NCBI GenBank assembly: GCA_903895595.1
Contig: CAITUP010000139.1
Coordinates: 1 to 50,621, forward strand
Length of the DNA: 50,621 nucleotides
Origin: an uncultured Acetobacteraceae bacterium
GTDB lineage: Bacteria > Pseudomonadota > Alphaproteobacteria > Acetobacterales > Acetobacteraceae
Direction: 5' to 3'
The translations under genes and the position numbers were made by a program. Under the pieces are notes generated by a model. It searched no databases, had not been told where the DNA came from, and saw nothing but the letters and a program-made list of their open reading frames with translations. Positions 33,420-44,861 of the stretch are shown here, in pieces. Every line of letters begins with the position of its first letter. Positions within the stretch are counted from its first letter, which is position 1.

Positions 33420-34337
33420 GTGCCCCTGATTTACGAAAAGCGCGACGGCGTCGCCTACATCACGCTCAGCAACCCGGCCAAGGCGAACATCCTGGACAAG
33501 AAGATGTCCGACGACATCTCCGCCGCCTGGATCGATCTGTGGGAGGACCGGCACATCCGCTGCGCCATCCTGACCGGCGCCGGAGACAAGCATTTCTGCG
33601 GTGGGCACAACCTCGCACCGCGTAAGGACGTCACCGAAGAAGAACGCGAATTCCTCCGCACCCAGAAAATCTTCTGGCCGCTGGCGGGCACCGTGCATGG
33701 GCAGAAAACCGGCGTCGATGGACGGATGGGCGATCACTACCCCCGCGTCTGGAAGCCGGTCATCGCGGCGGTCAACGGATGGGCGGCGGGGGCGGGGATG
33801 TACATCCTGCTGGCCTCCACCGACATCCGTATCGCCAGCGCCGAGAACGCTCGTTTCAAATTCGGCCTGACAACGCAGGGCTGGGTGGGCAACGGGCCGG
33901 GTGCGGCGCTGCTGACCAAGCAACTTCGCTACGCCGACGCGATGAAAATACTGCTGACCGATCTGCCGTTCGATGCCGCCGAGGCCCTGCGCGTCGGCCT
34001 CGTCAACGAAGTCGTCCCCCACGCCGAACTCCTCGCTCGGGCCGAAACCCTGGCGCGGCACATCGTCGATCTGCCGCCGCTGGCGACGCGGATGATGAAG
34101 GAGTTCGTCGTGCGGTTCGGCGATCTGCCGACCGATCAGGCGTGGCACGTGCAAAACCTGATGAACCATTTGCTCATCCAGACCACCACCGACGGCGAAG
34201 AAGGCCGCCGCGCCTTCAACGCGAAGGAAAAGCCGAAATTCACCGGCCGCCTGCGCCGCCGCGGCAAAGGGTGGGAGGAATGGTCGGAGGAAGATGCCAA
34301 GCGGCTGGATGAGGTCTATCGCAGCGGGGAATACTAA
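33420..34337 (+). CDS. Enoyl-CoA hydratase/isomerase family protein
   Basis: A 305-residue crotonase-fold protein. The N-terminal region has VAYITLSNPAKANILDKKM, the first oxyanion segment HFCGGHNLAPRKDV and the second KPVIAAVNGWAAGAGMYILLASTDIRI (split here). In place of the usual catalytic Glu region it reads GLTTQGWVGNGPGAAL. Because hydratase glutamates are not obvious, the reaction (hydration, isomerisation or hydrolysis of a CoA thioester) is uncertain. GTG 33420 is the only start fitting the family, with CGGAGGACA upstream. The C-terminal extension (KPKFTGRLRRRGKGWEEWSE) is longer than in minimal family members. The stop overlaps the NrtR-like stop on the other strand. Confidence 0.86.
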   Translation: MPLIYEKRDGVAYITLSNPAKANILDKKMSDDISAAWIDLWEDRHIRCAILTGAGDKHFCGGHNLAPRKDVTEEEREFLRTQKIFWPLAGTVHGQKTGVDGRMGDHYPRVWKPVIAAVNGWAAGAGMYILLASTDIRIASAENARFKFGLTTQGWVGNGPGAALLTKQLRYADAMKILLTDLPFDAAEALRVGLVNEVVPHAELLARAETLARHIVDLPPLATRMMKEFVVRFGDLPTDQAWHVQNLMNHLLIQTTTDGEEGRRAFNAKEKPKFTGRLRRRGKGWEEWSEEDAKRLDEVYRSGEY

Positions 34338-35263
34338 ACCGCCCGCACCAACGGCAATTTCGTCCCGATCACCGCGCGCTCGGCCAGAATCTCCCGGCGG
34401 AACCGGAACAGTTTCGCCGGGCGCCCGCCGGTTTCGTTGGCCATTTCGCCGGTTTCCTCGACCAGATCCTGCTGGTCGATCAGCCGACGGAAATTCTGCT
34501 TGTGCAGCAGCCGGCCGGCCAAAGCCTCCACCGCGCGTTGCAATTGCAGCAGCGTAAAGGATGGCGGCATCAGTTCGAACACCACCGGCCGGTATTTGAT
34601 CTTGGCCCGTAACCGAGCAATGCCGGTCGCGAGGATGCGGCGATGGTCGTGCGCCATGGGCAGGCCTGGTACGCCGACGTTGGCGCCTGCTTCGGGCACC
34701 AAACCGGCTTCCCACAACAATTCATAGCGTTGCAGCACCAGCTCCTCGTTCCAGCGCTGCTCGTCGAGGCCGAAATTCACCGCCAACCGGTGACGCCGGT
34801 CGCGCCTGGAAGCGGCGTCGGGTCCGGCATCGGCCCAGCTGCGCAGGGCGGGCACCAGTTGCTCTCCGGCGATGCCGGCGGCGTCCCCGCGGCAATCCTC
34901 CCACGGGAAGAAACGGTACCAGCTCAGCCACCCCGCGCCAGGTTCGCGCGCCATCCGAGCCTCCCGCGTCAGACCGAGGTAGGAGATGGAAACGACGCGT
35001 TCGGCCACGCTGTCGGTGCGATCGCGATCGGCAAAGGTGTAGAGTTGTTCGACGTACCCGAGCGGATGATGCGTCTGTCGTTCCACCCAGGACCGCAGCC
35101 CGGCTTGTAGAGATCGGTGGCCGAACTCGAACGGGCCCGACGGCAGAGCGTGCCCGCCCTCGATGGTCAGCACGCGCGGCTCCCCCCCGGTCACCGCGAC
35201 GATGACCGCGATCAGCTCGGCGGCGACTGTCGCCGCGTCCTGTGGCGCGCTGGTGTCAGGCAT
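34334..35263 (-). CDS. NrtR-like Nudix-domain transcriptional regulator
   Basis: A 309-residue protein with the architecture of NrtR-type regulators: a degenerate Nudix domain (about residues 10-190, VIVAVTGGEPRVLTI, GYVEQLYTFADRD, RVVSISYLGL) and a C-terminal winged helix. The junction reads HRRILATGIARLRAKIKYRP and the helix-turn-helix FTLLQLQRAVEALAGRLLHK then NFRRLIDQQDLVEE. Characterised relatives repress NAD-metabolism genes and respond to ADP-ribose; no such genes are adjacent, so its targets may be elsewhere. Active Nudix hydrolase residues (GX5EX7REUXEEXGU) are not seen, supporting a sensor role. Confidence 0.82.
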   Translation of the reverse strand: MPDTSAPQDAATVAAELIAVIVAVTGGEPRVLTIEGGHALPSGPFEFGHRSLQAGLRSWVERQTHHPLGYVEQLYTFADRDRTDSVAERVVSISYLGLTREARMAREPGAGWLSWYRFFPWEDCRGDAAGIAGEQLVPALRSWADAGPDAASRRDRRHRLAVNFGLDEQRWNEELVLQRYELLWEAGLVPEAGANVGVPGLPMAHDHRRILATGIARLRAKIKYRPVVFELMPPSFTLLQLQRAVEALAGRLLHKQNFRRLIDQQDLVEETGEMANETGGRPAKLFRFRREILAERAVIGTKLPLVRAV

Positions 35264-35422
35264 TGGGGCGTCATCGCACGGGACGGGGCGGGTCCGCCAC
35301 TCCGTATTTGATGAAACCCGTGCGACGATCGCCGTAGTTACAGGAACAGGCGGAACGGCGCGATCGCCCCAGATTTGTCGCGCTCGAGGGGGCGTTCAGC
35401 CGCATACATACGATAATCCCAA

Positions 35423-37744
<2,322 letters not shown>

Positions 37745-37850
37745 GGTGCTCGTTCCCCGTTTGTTGGGCCGTGGCGCGCGGGTGGCGCCGTCGGGAACAG
37801 TTTGCCACGTTTGCGGCCGGGACGGAAACGGCGGGCCGGGTGACATTATC

Positions 37851-38906
37851 CTACGTCAGCGGATCCGGCGCGTGACCGATAATCTCGGCGAAGCGCTTGG
37901 AATACAGCGGCCACGCCTCCGGATTCACCAGCCGGGGCGGCACGCGGCCTTCGAATATCCCGATCCACTGGTGGGCCGTGGCGGTTACCATTTCCAGGAT
38001 CGATTCATCGGTCATGCCCGCGTTGTGCGGCGATACGATCACATTGTCCAAATGCAGCAACGGATGATCCAGCGGCGGCGGTTCCTGCAAAAACACATCC
38101 AGCCCGGCACCGGCCAACTGGCCCTTACGTAGAGCCTCGGCCAAGGCCGCTTCGTCGTGGATGCCGCCGCGTGCCGTGTTCACGAAATACGCCGTCGGTT
38201 TCATCATCGCGAACTGCTCGGCGCCGAACATACCGAAACTGTCCTTTGTCCGGGGGCAATGGACCGTGACGTAGTCGGACCGGCGCATGAGCTCCTCCAA
38301 CCCTACCTGCGTGCCACCACGGGCCGCGACCTGTTCGGGGGTCAGATACGGGTCGTAGACCAGCACCGTCATGCCGAACAAACCCCGGCACAGCTCCGAT
38401 ACGCGCGTGCCGATGTTGCCGATCCCGACGATCCCCACGGTCTTGCCGCGGATATCGTTGCCCTGGAATTGACGCCGCGCCAAATTCGTCACGGTCCGCA
38501 TCGCTCGGTCCGATGTCGCGATTTTCTTCGACAAGGACAGGATCAACCCGAGCGCGTGTTCGGCGACGCCTTCCTTGTTGGTGCCGGATTGGTTAACGAC
38601 GATGATGCCGGCTTTGGTGCAGTCGTCCACGTCGATCATGTCGTAGCCGGCGCCGGTGGAGCTGCACGCCAGAATATTGGGGCAACGTTCGAACATCGGC
38701 GCGGCGGCGAACCATGGCTCGCGCAATTCGACACGGGATTGGGTTTGGTAGCCCAGCGCGCGGCTCATTTCCGCCCAGTTGTCCTCGACCGGGGAGGCAT
38801 ACTCCAGCCGCACCAGCTCGATCTCCGGCCTTTGGCTGAGGATGTGGACGGCGTCATCCGCCATGAATTCCTCGAAGTACACCAGACGTTTGATGTTCGT
38901 GACCAT
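37851..38906 (-). CDS. D-3-phosphoglycerate dehydrogenase-like hydroxyacid dehydrogenase
   Basis: A 351-residue NAD-dependent D-2-hydroxyacid dehydrogenase. The intact dinucleotide motif is VGIVGIGNIGTRV, and the catalytic residues lie in NTARGG (Arg), LQEPPPLDHP (Glu) and SPHNAGMTDES (His). The N-terminal substrate domain is longer than in the 319-residue enzyme at 125-1084, from which it is clearly distinct. It lacks the ACT/ASB regulatory domain of long PGDH forms. It lies between the CoxL-like gene and an efflux pump gene, 10 bp from the latter on the same strand. The substrate is unknown. Confidence 0.88.
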   Translation of the reverse strand: MVTNIKRLVYFEEFMADDAVHILSQRPEIELVRLEYASPVEDNWAEMSRALGYQTQSRVELREPWFAAAPMFERCPNILACSSTGAGYDMIDVDDCTKAGIIVVNQSGTNKEGVAEHALGLILSLSKKIATSDRAMRTVTNLARRQFQGNDIRGKTVGIVGIGNIGTRVSELCRGLFGMTVLVYDPYLTPEQVAARGGTQVGLEELMRRSDYVTVHCPRTKDSFGMFGAEQFAMMKPTAYFVNTARGGIHDEAALAEALRKGQLAGAGLDVFLQEPPPLDHPLLHLDNVIVSPHNAGMTDESILEMVTATAHQWIGIFEGRVPPRLVNPEAWPLYSKRFAEIIGHAPDPLT

Positions 38907-38916
38907 CGTTTCCCCC

Positions 38917-40485
38917 TTATCCGCGCCGTCCCGCCACACCCGGCCGGAACAGCAATGTCATCGGCACCACCGCGAAGGCCAGTATCGCCGATAGCGTGAA
39001 AATATCCGAATACGCCAGCACCGCCGCCTGCAAATCCAGCGTGCGGTTCAGCATCCCCATTGTCATGCCGTGCACCTGATCGCCCGCGTAACCCAGGCCG
39101 CGCAAGGCGGTTTCATAGCGCGCGACGGCGGCGGGATACGGCCCCTCCAGCGGGGTCAGATGGCTGACGAGATGCGCCCGGTGCGCCTGTTCCTGTGTCG
39201 CTACCAGGGCGGTGCCGAGCGAAATGCCGACCGCGCCGCCGATATTGCGGAACATGGAATAGAGCGCGGTCGCGTCGCGGTTCAGGTGCCGCGGCAGCGT
39301 CGCGTAGGACAACGTGCTGTTCGGCACGAACAAAAACGCAAACCCCACCGTTTGCAGCGCTCGGAAGGTCGCCAAGGTCCAGAAATCGATGTCCGGCGTC
39401 AGATGCGCGGCAAAAGCGGCGGCGGTGCCCATGGAAAAGAACCCGAACCCGAGGACCCATCGTGTCGGCAAATTCGGCAGCACGTATTTGGCCGAGAACG
39501 GGATCAGCACCAGCATCAACGCCGCCCCCGGCGACATCAGCAGGCCGGAGGTCAGCGCGGTGTAGCCGAACCACCCCTGCGCCAGCAGCGGGATCAGGGC
39601 GTTCGACGAGTACAGCAAAGCGCCGATGGCAAAGGTGCAGACCGATCCAACGGCGAAATTGCGGTCTCCCAAAGGTTTCAGGCTGACGATCGGTCGATAC
39701 GACATCGCCAGCCAGACCGAGGCTCCGACGATCGTCGCCACCGCCACCAGCGCCAAAACGCGAATTTGGGCGGAGCCGAACCAGTCCAGGTCCTGGCCCC
39801 GGTCGAGCATGAATTGCAGGCAGCCCAGCCCGACGCCGATCAGCGCGAGACCGATATAGTCGATGTCCCGCGCTTTGACCCGGTCGCCGATGACCCAAGG
39901 CGGATCCTCCAGCAGTTGCAGCACGGCGAAGAAGGCGAAAATGCCGACGGGGATGTTGATCAGAAACACCCAGCGCCAGGAATGCGCGTCGGTGATCCAG
40001 CCGCCCAAGGTCGGGCCGACGATGGGCGCGAAAATCACGGCTGCCGCGACGAAGGAAAAGCCTCGGCTGCGGTATCTGGGTTCGTAGGTGTCCAGAATGA
40101 TCGACTGCTGGCTGGGTTGCAGCCCGCCGCCGAACAGGCCTTGCAGCAGGCGGAACAGCACAAGCTGGTCCAGGCTGGTAGCGATGCCGCACAGGAACGA
40201 CATGACGGTGAAGGCCGCGATGCAGAACAGGAAATACCGCTTCCGCCCAAACAGCCGGCTGAGCCAGCCGGATACCGGCACGATGATGCCGTTCGCGACC
40301 AGATAGGAGGTCAGAGTCCAGGTTGCTTCGTCGTAGCTGACCGAAAGGCTGCCGGCGATGTGCGGCAGGCAGACGTTGACGATGGTGCTGTCGAGGATCT
40401 CCATGAACGGCGCCATGGTGACGACGACGGTGATCAGCCACGCCGGTCCGCGCGGGTGGAAGGCGGCTTGGGGGGCGTCACTCAC
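38917..40485 (-). CDS. emrB: DHA2-family MFS efflux transporter, EmrB-like
   Basis: A 522-residue 14-helix drug:H+ antiporter of the major facilitator superfamily. Motif D1 is LDSTIVNVCLPHI, motif A is GWLSRLFGRKRYF and motif C is FAPIVGPTLGGWITD. It works with a membrane fusion protein to export toxic or hydrophobic compounds across both membranes; that protein is encoded immediately upstream (90-bp gap). The start is GTG at 40485, chosen from the family N-terminus; the ribosome site is weak. An outer-membrane TolC is not in the window. Confidence 0.92.
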   Translation of the reverse strand: MSDAPQAAFHPRGPAWLITVVVTMAPFMEILDSTIVNVCLPHIAGSLSVSYDEATWTLTSYLVANGIIVPVSGWLSRLFGRKRYFLFCIAAFTVMSFLCGIATSLDQLVLFRLLQGLFGGGLQPSQQSIILDTYEPRYRSRGFSFVAAAVIFAPIVGPTLGGWITDAHSWRWVFLINIPVGIFAFFAVLQLLEDPPWVIGDRVKARDIDYIGLALIGVGLGCLQFMLDRGQDLDWFGSAQIRVLALVAVATIVGASVWLAMSYRPIVSLKPLGDRNFAVGSVCTFAIGALLYSSNALIPLLAQGWFGYTALTSGLLMSPGAALMLVLIPFSAKYVLPNLPTRWVLGFGFFSMGTAAAFAAHLTPDIDFWTLATFRALQTVGFAFLFVPNSTLSYATLPRHLNRDATALYSMFRNIGGAVGISLGTALVATQEQAHRAHLVSHLTPLEGPYPAAVARYETALRGLGYAGDQVHGMTMGMLNRTLDLQAAVLAYSDIFTLSAILAFAVVPMTLLFRPGVAGRRG

Positions 40486-40575
40486 GGGGTGTCACCGTTT
40501 TGGGCTGGACCGCCCGTAAATCGTGGATGCCGACATGCATCGGCATGACGTTGATGCTGTGCCCCGGCGGGGAGT

Positions 40576-41670
40576 TCACCGACCATCCCCCAAGTGTACC
40601 GTTGGCACCACCGACATGCCCAGCGGCAGCGGGCGTTTCGGATCGAGACCTTCATCGATAACAATCTTCACCGGCACGCGCTGCACGATCTTCACGAAAT
40701 TACCGGTTGCGTTCTCCGCCGGGAACACGCTGAACCGCTGCCCCGATCCGAACTGCACGCTGTCCAGATGGCCGCGCAGCTTCAGGCTGGGATACGCATC
40801 GACCGTCATATCCACCTTCTGCCCGGGGCGCAGGCGGTCGAGCTGATCTTCCTTGAAATTGGCGGTCACCCAGACCTCGGGCGTCACCAGCGACATCAGC
40901 GCCTGTCCGGCGACGACGTAGTTGCCGGCCTCGACGCCGCGCTTGGTGACCCATCCGTCCTGCGGCGCGGTGACGTTCGTCCATTCCAGGTTCAGCGACG
41001 CGACATCCAACTGCGCCTGCGCCAAGGCCACCTGAGCATCCAGCTCATGCACCCGCGCCTCGGCCTGAGCGATGGAGTCGCCCAGAATATCGGCCTCCCG
41101 CACTGCCGCGTCGGCCTGGGCGACGTTGGCACTGGCGGTGCGCAGGGCGGCGTCGGCGTTGTCGATCTCCTGGCGGGTGGTCGCTTCCTTCGGCAACGAA
41201 CGCTGCCGCCCGGCGTCGGCTTTGGCCTTGGTCTGTTCGGCTGTCGCGGCGGTCAGGCGAGCGCGGGCCATGTCCAGACGCGCGGGGACAGTGACTCGCA
41301 CGGTCTCCAGCGTCGCCTGGGCATTCGCCAATTGGGCGCGTGCGACCGCGAGGCTGGCGGCGGCCTGATCCTTGGCGGCCTGGAAGGGGCGAGGATCGAT
41401 CCGCACCAGCAGATCGCCCGCATGCACCGGCTGATTATCTTTGACCGCCAGGATCACGACCATCCCGGCGACGCGCGGCGCGATCATGACGGCGCGCCCA
41501 TCTGTGTAGGCGTCGTCGGTGGAGGCGTGGTCCTTGGTTAGGAACCAATATCCGAAAGCACAGCCGACAGCGATCAACGCCACCAGCAACAGGATCGCAC
41601 GCGGCCGCCCGTTGCCGCGATGGGCCGGTTGCGGAGGGACAGACGGAGGCGACGGGTTGGGTTCGGTCAT
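40576..41670 (-). CDS. emrA: HlyD/EmrA-family membrane fusion protein
   Basis: A 364-residue periplasmic adaptor. One N-terminal transmembrane helix (AILLLVALIAVGCAFGYWFL), a lipoyl-like segment (IAPRVAGMVVILAVKDNQPV), a long coiled-coil hairpin (about residues 95-215, rich in Ala/Gln/Glu, for example RAQLANAQATLETVRV) and a beta-barrel domain (VSVTP-like VWVTANFKEDQLDRLRPGQK) are visible. It links the EmrB-like pump to an outer-membrane channel. I chose ATG 41670 (MTEPNPSPPSVPPQPAH), as the frame further upstream lacks family sequence. It is divergent from the ABC binding-protein gene across 150 bp. Confidence 0.9.
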   Translation of the reverse strand: MTEPNPSPPSVPPQPAHRGNGRPRAILLLVALIAVGCAFGYWFLTKDHASTDDAYTDGRAVMIAPRVAGMVVILAVKDNQPVHAGDLLVRIDPRPFQAAKDQAAASLAVARAQLANAQATLETVRVTVPARLDMARARLTAATAEQTKAKADAGRQRSLPKEATTRQEIDNADAALRTASANVAQADAAVREADILGDSIAQAEARVHELDAQVALAQAQLDVASLNLEWTNVTAPQDGWVTKRGVEAGNYVVAGQALMSLVTPEVWVTANFKEDQLDRLRPGQKVDMTVDAYPSLKLRGHLDSVQFGSGQRFSVFPAENATGNFVKIVQRVPVKIVIDEGLDPKRPLPLGMSVVPTVHLGDGR

Positions 41671-41820
41671 GGCGGCGCAAGCTGGCCCATACCGCAGGCA
41701 AAGGAAAGTGCGGCCAGGGCGTCGAGTATCGCTTGCAACCGGACCCGGCGGCGAACGATAGTTACCGCAGGAGCGCGATTCAACGCGCCCATCCAAAGAC
41801 CGCACAGGGAGCGCAACACG

Positions 41821-43161
41821 ATGACACAACGCGTCACACGCCGGCAGGCCTTGAAAACCGCCGCCGTCGCCACCGCCTTACCGTTGGTACACATCCGAAC
41901 CGCCGGTGCCGCCGGCAAGCTCAAGCTGGCATTGTGGGACCATTGGGTCCCATCGGGCGACGCCGCGCTGAAAACGATCGTCGACGCCTGGGCCGAGAAG
42001 AACAAGGTCGACGTCCAGCTCGATTTCCTGACCGCCATCGGTGAGAAGATCAACATCACCATGGCCGCCGAAGCGCAGGCCCGCACCGGCCACGATATCT
42101 ATGCATTCGACATGTGGACGGTCCACGAGTTCGCCGACAAGCTGATGCCGGTCGACGACATCATGAAGACGCTGATCGGCCAGTACGGCAAAATCAGCAA
42201 GGCATACGAATATCTGGGCATTGCCGAGGGCCATTGGCGCGCGATGCCGGTGGGTTGGGGTTCGGCGCCGCTGACCCCCTGTGCGCGTATCAGCATGCTG
42301 AAGAAGTACGCCGGCATCGATGTGCAGGCTTGGTATCCGGCGCATGAAACCTCGCCTGACGCCGCCAAGGACTGGACCTACGAGACACAGCTGCGCGCCG
42401 CCGAAGCCTGCCACAAAGCCGGCTTCACCTTCGGCCTCGGCTGCGGTTCCGGCAGTACCGACGCTCGGCAAACCTGGGGTGCGACCTTCGGCGCGTTCGG
42501 GGCCGATCTGATCGACGCCAAGGGCAATGTCACCGTGGACAGCGACAACGTGAAGATCGCGCTTGAGTATTGCCAGCGACTGATCCCGTTCCTGCCGGCC
42601 GACACCGTGCAGTACGACGATGCCTCGAACAACCGAGCCTTGATCTCCGGTAAGTCGGCGCTGATCTGGAACCCGCCGTCGGCCTGGGCGGTGGCGAAAC
42701 GCGATGCGCCCGAGGTCGCGGCCGATTGCTGGACCTTCCCCAACCCCAAGGGACCCAAAGGGCGGCTGGTGCCGATGCGCCCGTATTTCTGGGGCATCTG
42801 GGAATTCGCGCAGAACAAGCCCGCCGCGAAAGACCTGCTGCTGCATCTGGCGCAGCGCGAACAGGTGGAACCGATGGGCGTCGCGGTGGCGGGCTACGAC
42901 ATCCCGCCGTTCCAATCGATGACGGACTTCAAGATATGGACCGATGTCGAGCCTCCCAAGGGCACGATCTACAACTATCCGGTCCGCCCTTGGCACGACG
43001 CCGAGTATTACATCACCGGCTCCTCCGGTCCGCCCGAGATCGCGGTGCAAATCTGGAACCGCAGCGTTGTGCCGGGCATGGTGTCGCGGCTGGTGGCCAA
43101 GCAGACCATCCCGCAGGTTATTGCCTGGGCGAAGGACGAAATCAGCGGCTTCATCCGCTGA
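41821..43161 (+). CDS. ABC transporter substrate-binding protein, family 1, orphan
   Basis: A 446-residue extracellular solute-binding protein (family 1, sugar/glycerol-phosphate type). A twin-arginine signal (VTRRQALKTAAVATALPL) is followed by KLKLALWDHWVPSGDAALK. It has a typical ligand-binding Trp/Tyr-rich segment, RPYFWGIWEFAQNKPAAKD. It heads a plus-strand operon with a TauD-like dioxygenase, a hydrolase and a flavin monooxygenase (module B), but no permease or ATPase is adjacent. The enzyme set suggests import of an oxidisable organic compound. It is divergent from the EmrAB-like genes, so the shared 150-bp gap may hold operators for both. Confidence 0.88.
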   Translation: MTQRVTRRQALKTAAVATALPLVHIRTAGAAGKLKLALWDHWVPSGDAALKTIVDAWAEKNKVDVQLDFLTAIGEKINITMAAEAQARTGHDIYAFDMWTVHEFADKLMPVDDIMKTLIGQYGKISKAYEYLGIAEGHWRAMPVGWGSAPLTPCARISMLKKYAGIDVQAWYPAHETSPDAAKDWTYETQLRAAEACHKAGFTFGLGCGSGSTDARQTWGATFGAFGADLIDAKGNVTVDSDNVKIALEYCQRLIPFLPADTVQYDDASNNRALISGKSALIWNPPSAWAVAKRDAPEVAADCWTFPNPKGPKGRLVPMRPYFWGIWEFAQNKPAAKDLLLHLAQREQVEPMGVAVAGYDIPPFQSMTDFKIWTDVEPPKGTIYNYPVRPWHDAEYYITGSSGPPEIAVQIWNRSVVPGMVSRLVAKQTIPQVIAWAKDEISGFIR

Positions 43162-43180
43162 CGGGTTGAGAGTTTCGGGA

Positions 43181-43224
43181 ATGGCGGTAACCTGCTTGTC
43201 AGAAGACAGGAGGTTACCGCCATG
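43181..43224 (+). promoter_or_regulatory. Hairpin enclosing ribosome-binding site and start codon
   Basis: A perfect 13-bp inverted repeat (ATGGCGGTAACCT at 43181-43193, AGGTTACCGCCAT at 43211-43223) encloses an inner 4-bp stem TGTC/GACA with an AGAA loop. The right side contains AGGAGG (43208-43213) and the first two bases of the dioxygenase start codon (ATG, 43222-43224), so folding would block translation. An uncommonly strong arrangement. Confidence 0.7.
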
Positions 43225-43225
43225 A
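43181..43225 (+). CDS. Possible 14-residue leader peptide
   Basis: ATG 43181 opens a short frame encoding MAVTCLSEDRRLPP whose TGA (43223-43225) overlaps the dioxygenase ATG (ATGA). Translating it would melt the hairpin that masks the dioxygenase ribosome site. Its own ribosome site is weak (GAG 13 bases upstream, GGGA adjacent), so it is only a candidate. Confidence 0.35.
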   Translation: MAVTCLSEDRRLPP

Positions 43226-44031
43226 CCGGCTTGACCATCACGCCGCTGGGGCCATCGCTTGGCGCCGAGGTGTCGGGCGTCGATTTGAGCAAGCCGTTGG
43301 ACGCAGGTGTGCGCGAGGAGATTGCTCGCGCTTTGGGCGATCATCTGGCGTTGGTGTTTCACGATCAGTCGCTCACCCCTTCGGAATACTTGCGGGCCGC
43401 CAGCATTTTCGGGCCGCCGATGCGGCAGCATTACTCCCAGCACAACATGCCGGATTTCCCCGATATCGGGCTGGTGTGGCACCGCAATGGGCAGAAGCCG
43501 GCGGAGCGCTGGCATACCGATCATACCAACCGGGAGCGTCCACCGGCCGCGACCGTCTTGTATGGCGTCGAAATTCCCTCCGAAGGCGGCGGCACCAGCG
43601 TGGCGTCGATGCGCGCGGCGTATCAGGCTCTGACGGAGGCGGAACGTGTTCGGTTGTCCGGGTTGAAGACCGTCAATCGGCTGGATAAAGGCCGGGAGGG
43701 CGCGCGGCCCGAAGATGTCGAGGCCTACGACAAGCCCATCCTGCACCCGATCGTGCGCACGCACGCGCTGCACGGGTCGAAAGCGGTTTATTTCCATATC
43801 AGCAAGACCGAACGGATCGAAGGCTGGAGCCCCGAAGAGAGCCAAGCCTATCTGGAGGATTTGCTGCAACGGATGATCCGGCCGGAGATCGTTTACCACC
43901 ACGCGTGGCGCAGGGGCGACGTCTTGGTAATCGACGACCGCGCCACCCTGCATCGCGCGCACGGGGATTACGACCGCAGTCAGGCGCGGGTTCTGTGGCG
44001 CGTGATCGCCGAGGGTGACCGTCCCATCTAA
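43222..44031 (+). CDS. TauD/TfdA-family Fe(II)/2-oxoglutarate dioxygenase
   Basis: A 269-residue non-haem iron dioxygenase using 2-oxoglutarate and O2. Iron ligands are His98 and Asp100 (RWHTDHTN) and His244 (TLHRAHGDYD); the 2-oxoglutarate-binding Arg is in QARVLWRV (Arg256 or Arg260). The N-terminal LGAEVSGVDLSKPLD is the family hallmark. Relatives cleave taurine, alkyl sulphates, chlorophenoxy acids and similar. With a binding protein upstream and a hydrolase and flavin monooxygenase downstream, scavenging of an organosulphur or aromatic ether compound is plausible but unproven. The ATG at 43222 is locked in a hairpin. Confidence 0.9.
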   Translation: MTGLTITPLGPSLGAEVSGVDLSKPLDAGVREEIARALGDHLALVFHDQSLTPSEYLRAASIFGPPMRQHYSQHNMPDFPDIGLVWHRNGQKPAERWHTDHTNRERPPAATVLYGVEIPSEGGGTSVASMRAAYQALTEAERVRLSGLKTVNRLDKGREGARPEDVEAYDKPILHPIVRTHALHGSKAVYFHISKTERIEGWSPEESQAYLEDLLQRMIRPEIVYHHAWRRGDVLVIDDRATLHRAHGDYDRSQARVLWRVIAEGDRPI

Positions 44032-44034
44032 ATC

Positions 44035-44072
44035 GTCATGGTCGAGCCTGACCCGACCATCCCAGGCCAATG
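44035..44072. repeat. Palindromic repeat element, single-arm copy 2
   Basis: One arm of the repeat family: GTCATGGTCGAGCCTGACCC followed by GACCATCCCAGGCCAAT. The second arm is missing, so it is a half element. It lies between the dioxygenase and hydrolase genes. Confidence 0.75.
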
Positions 44073-44084
44073 AGGCACCGATAT

Positions 44085-44858
44085 ATGAAAACGGAACGTT
44101 TAACGGTTCACGGCATCGATCTGGAGGTTTTGCGCGGCGGGGAAGGCAACCCCATCGTCCTGCTCCACGGCATGCGCAGCCTGTCGCCGGACGCTCGGTT
44201 TCCCGCGTTGCTTGCCGCGCACGGCTCCGTCGTTGCGCCGTCGCTGCCGGGCTTCGGCGATACAGCCAGGCCCAAGGACTTCGACACGATCTACGATCTT
44301 GTCCATTTGACCCGAGCGATCATGGACGCGGTGCCCGGCGGCGATATCACGCTGGTCGGCCTGTCGTTCGGCGGCTGGATCGCCGCCGAAGTCGCTGCCG
44401 GCGGACACCCGCGCTTGAAGCGGCTGGTGCTGGTGGACCCGGTCGGCATTAAAATCAGCGACCGGCAGACCGCCGATATTCTGGACGTGTTCAACCGCTC
44501 CCCGGCCGATGTCCGCGCGGCGGAATGGCACGACCCCGCCAGGAACGCACCGGATTTCGACGAAATGGAGGACGGGGGCATCATCCGCCATGCGCGGGAT
44601 TGGGATGCGCTGTGCCTGTACGGGTGGCACCCATATTTGTATAATCCGCAGCTGAACCGCTGGCTGGGCCGTATCGCGGTGCCGACCCTGGTGGTTTGGG
44701 GCGAAAGCGACGGAATCGTGACGCCGGCTTACGGCCGAACCTTCGCGGGGTTGATCCCCAGGGCGCGGTTCGAGACGATCGCGGACGCCGGGCACCACCC
44801 GGACGTTGAACAACCGGATGAATTGACGCGGTCCATCGCCGCTTTCCTGGGGGGCTGA
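44085..44858 (+). CDS. Alpha/beta hydrolase (module B)
   Basis: A 257-residue alpha/beta hydrolase. The oxyanion region is IVLLHGMRS, the nucleophile Ser94 in VGLSFGGWIA, the acid region VVWGESDGIVTP and the His in DAGHHPDVEQPDE. It matches the module A protein (17157-17930) in length and in VGxxFGGWIAAE, GWxPYxxNPxLxRWLxRI and WGxSDGIVxPxYG. Its Ser nucleophile marks it as the canonical partner. ATG 44085 was preferred, with TGAGG 9 bases before it; ATG 44070 lies in the repeat. It is followed after 3 bp by the flavin monooxygenase, the same order as module A. Confidence 0.88.
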   Translation: MKTERLTVHGIDLEVLRGGEGNPIVLLHGMRSLSPDARFPALLAAHGSVVAPSLPGFGDTARPKDFDTIYDLVHLTRAIMDAVPGGDITLVGLSFGGWIAAEVAAGGHPRLKRLVLVDPVGIKISDRQTADILDVFNRSPADVRAAEWHDPARNAPDFDEMEDGGIIRHARDWDALCLYGWHPYLYNPQLNRWLGRIAVPTLVVWGESDGIVTPAYGRTFAGLIPRARFETIADAGHHPDVEQPDELTRSIAAFLGG

Positions 44859-44861
44859 CCG

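Noticed and set aside
41878..44070. 730-codon frame opposite the binding protein and dioxygenase
   Set aside because: Long antisense open frames are expected in GC-rich genes; the plus-strand proteins have clear families and the antisense product has none.
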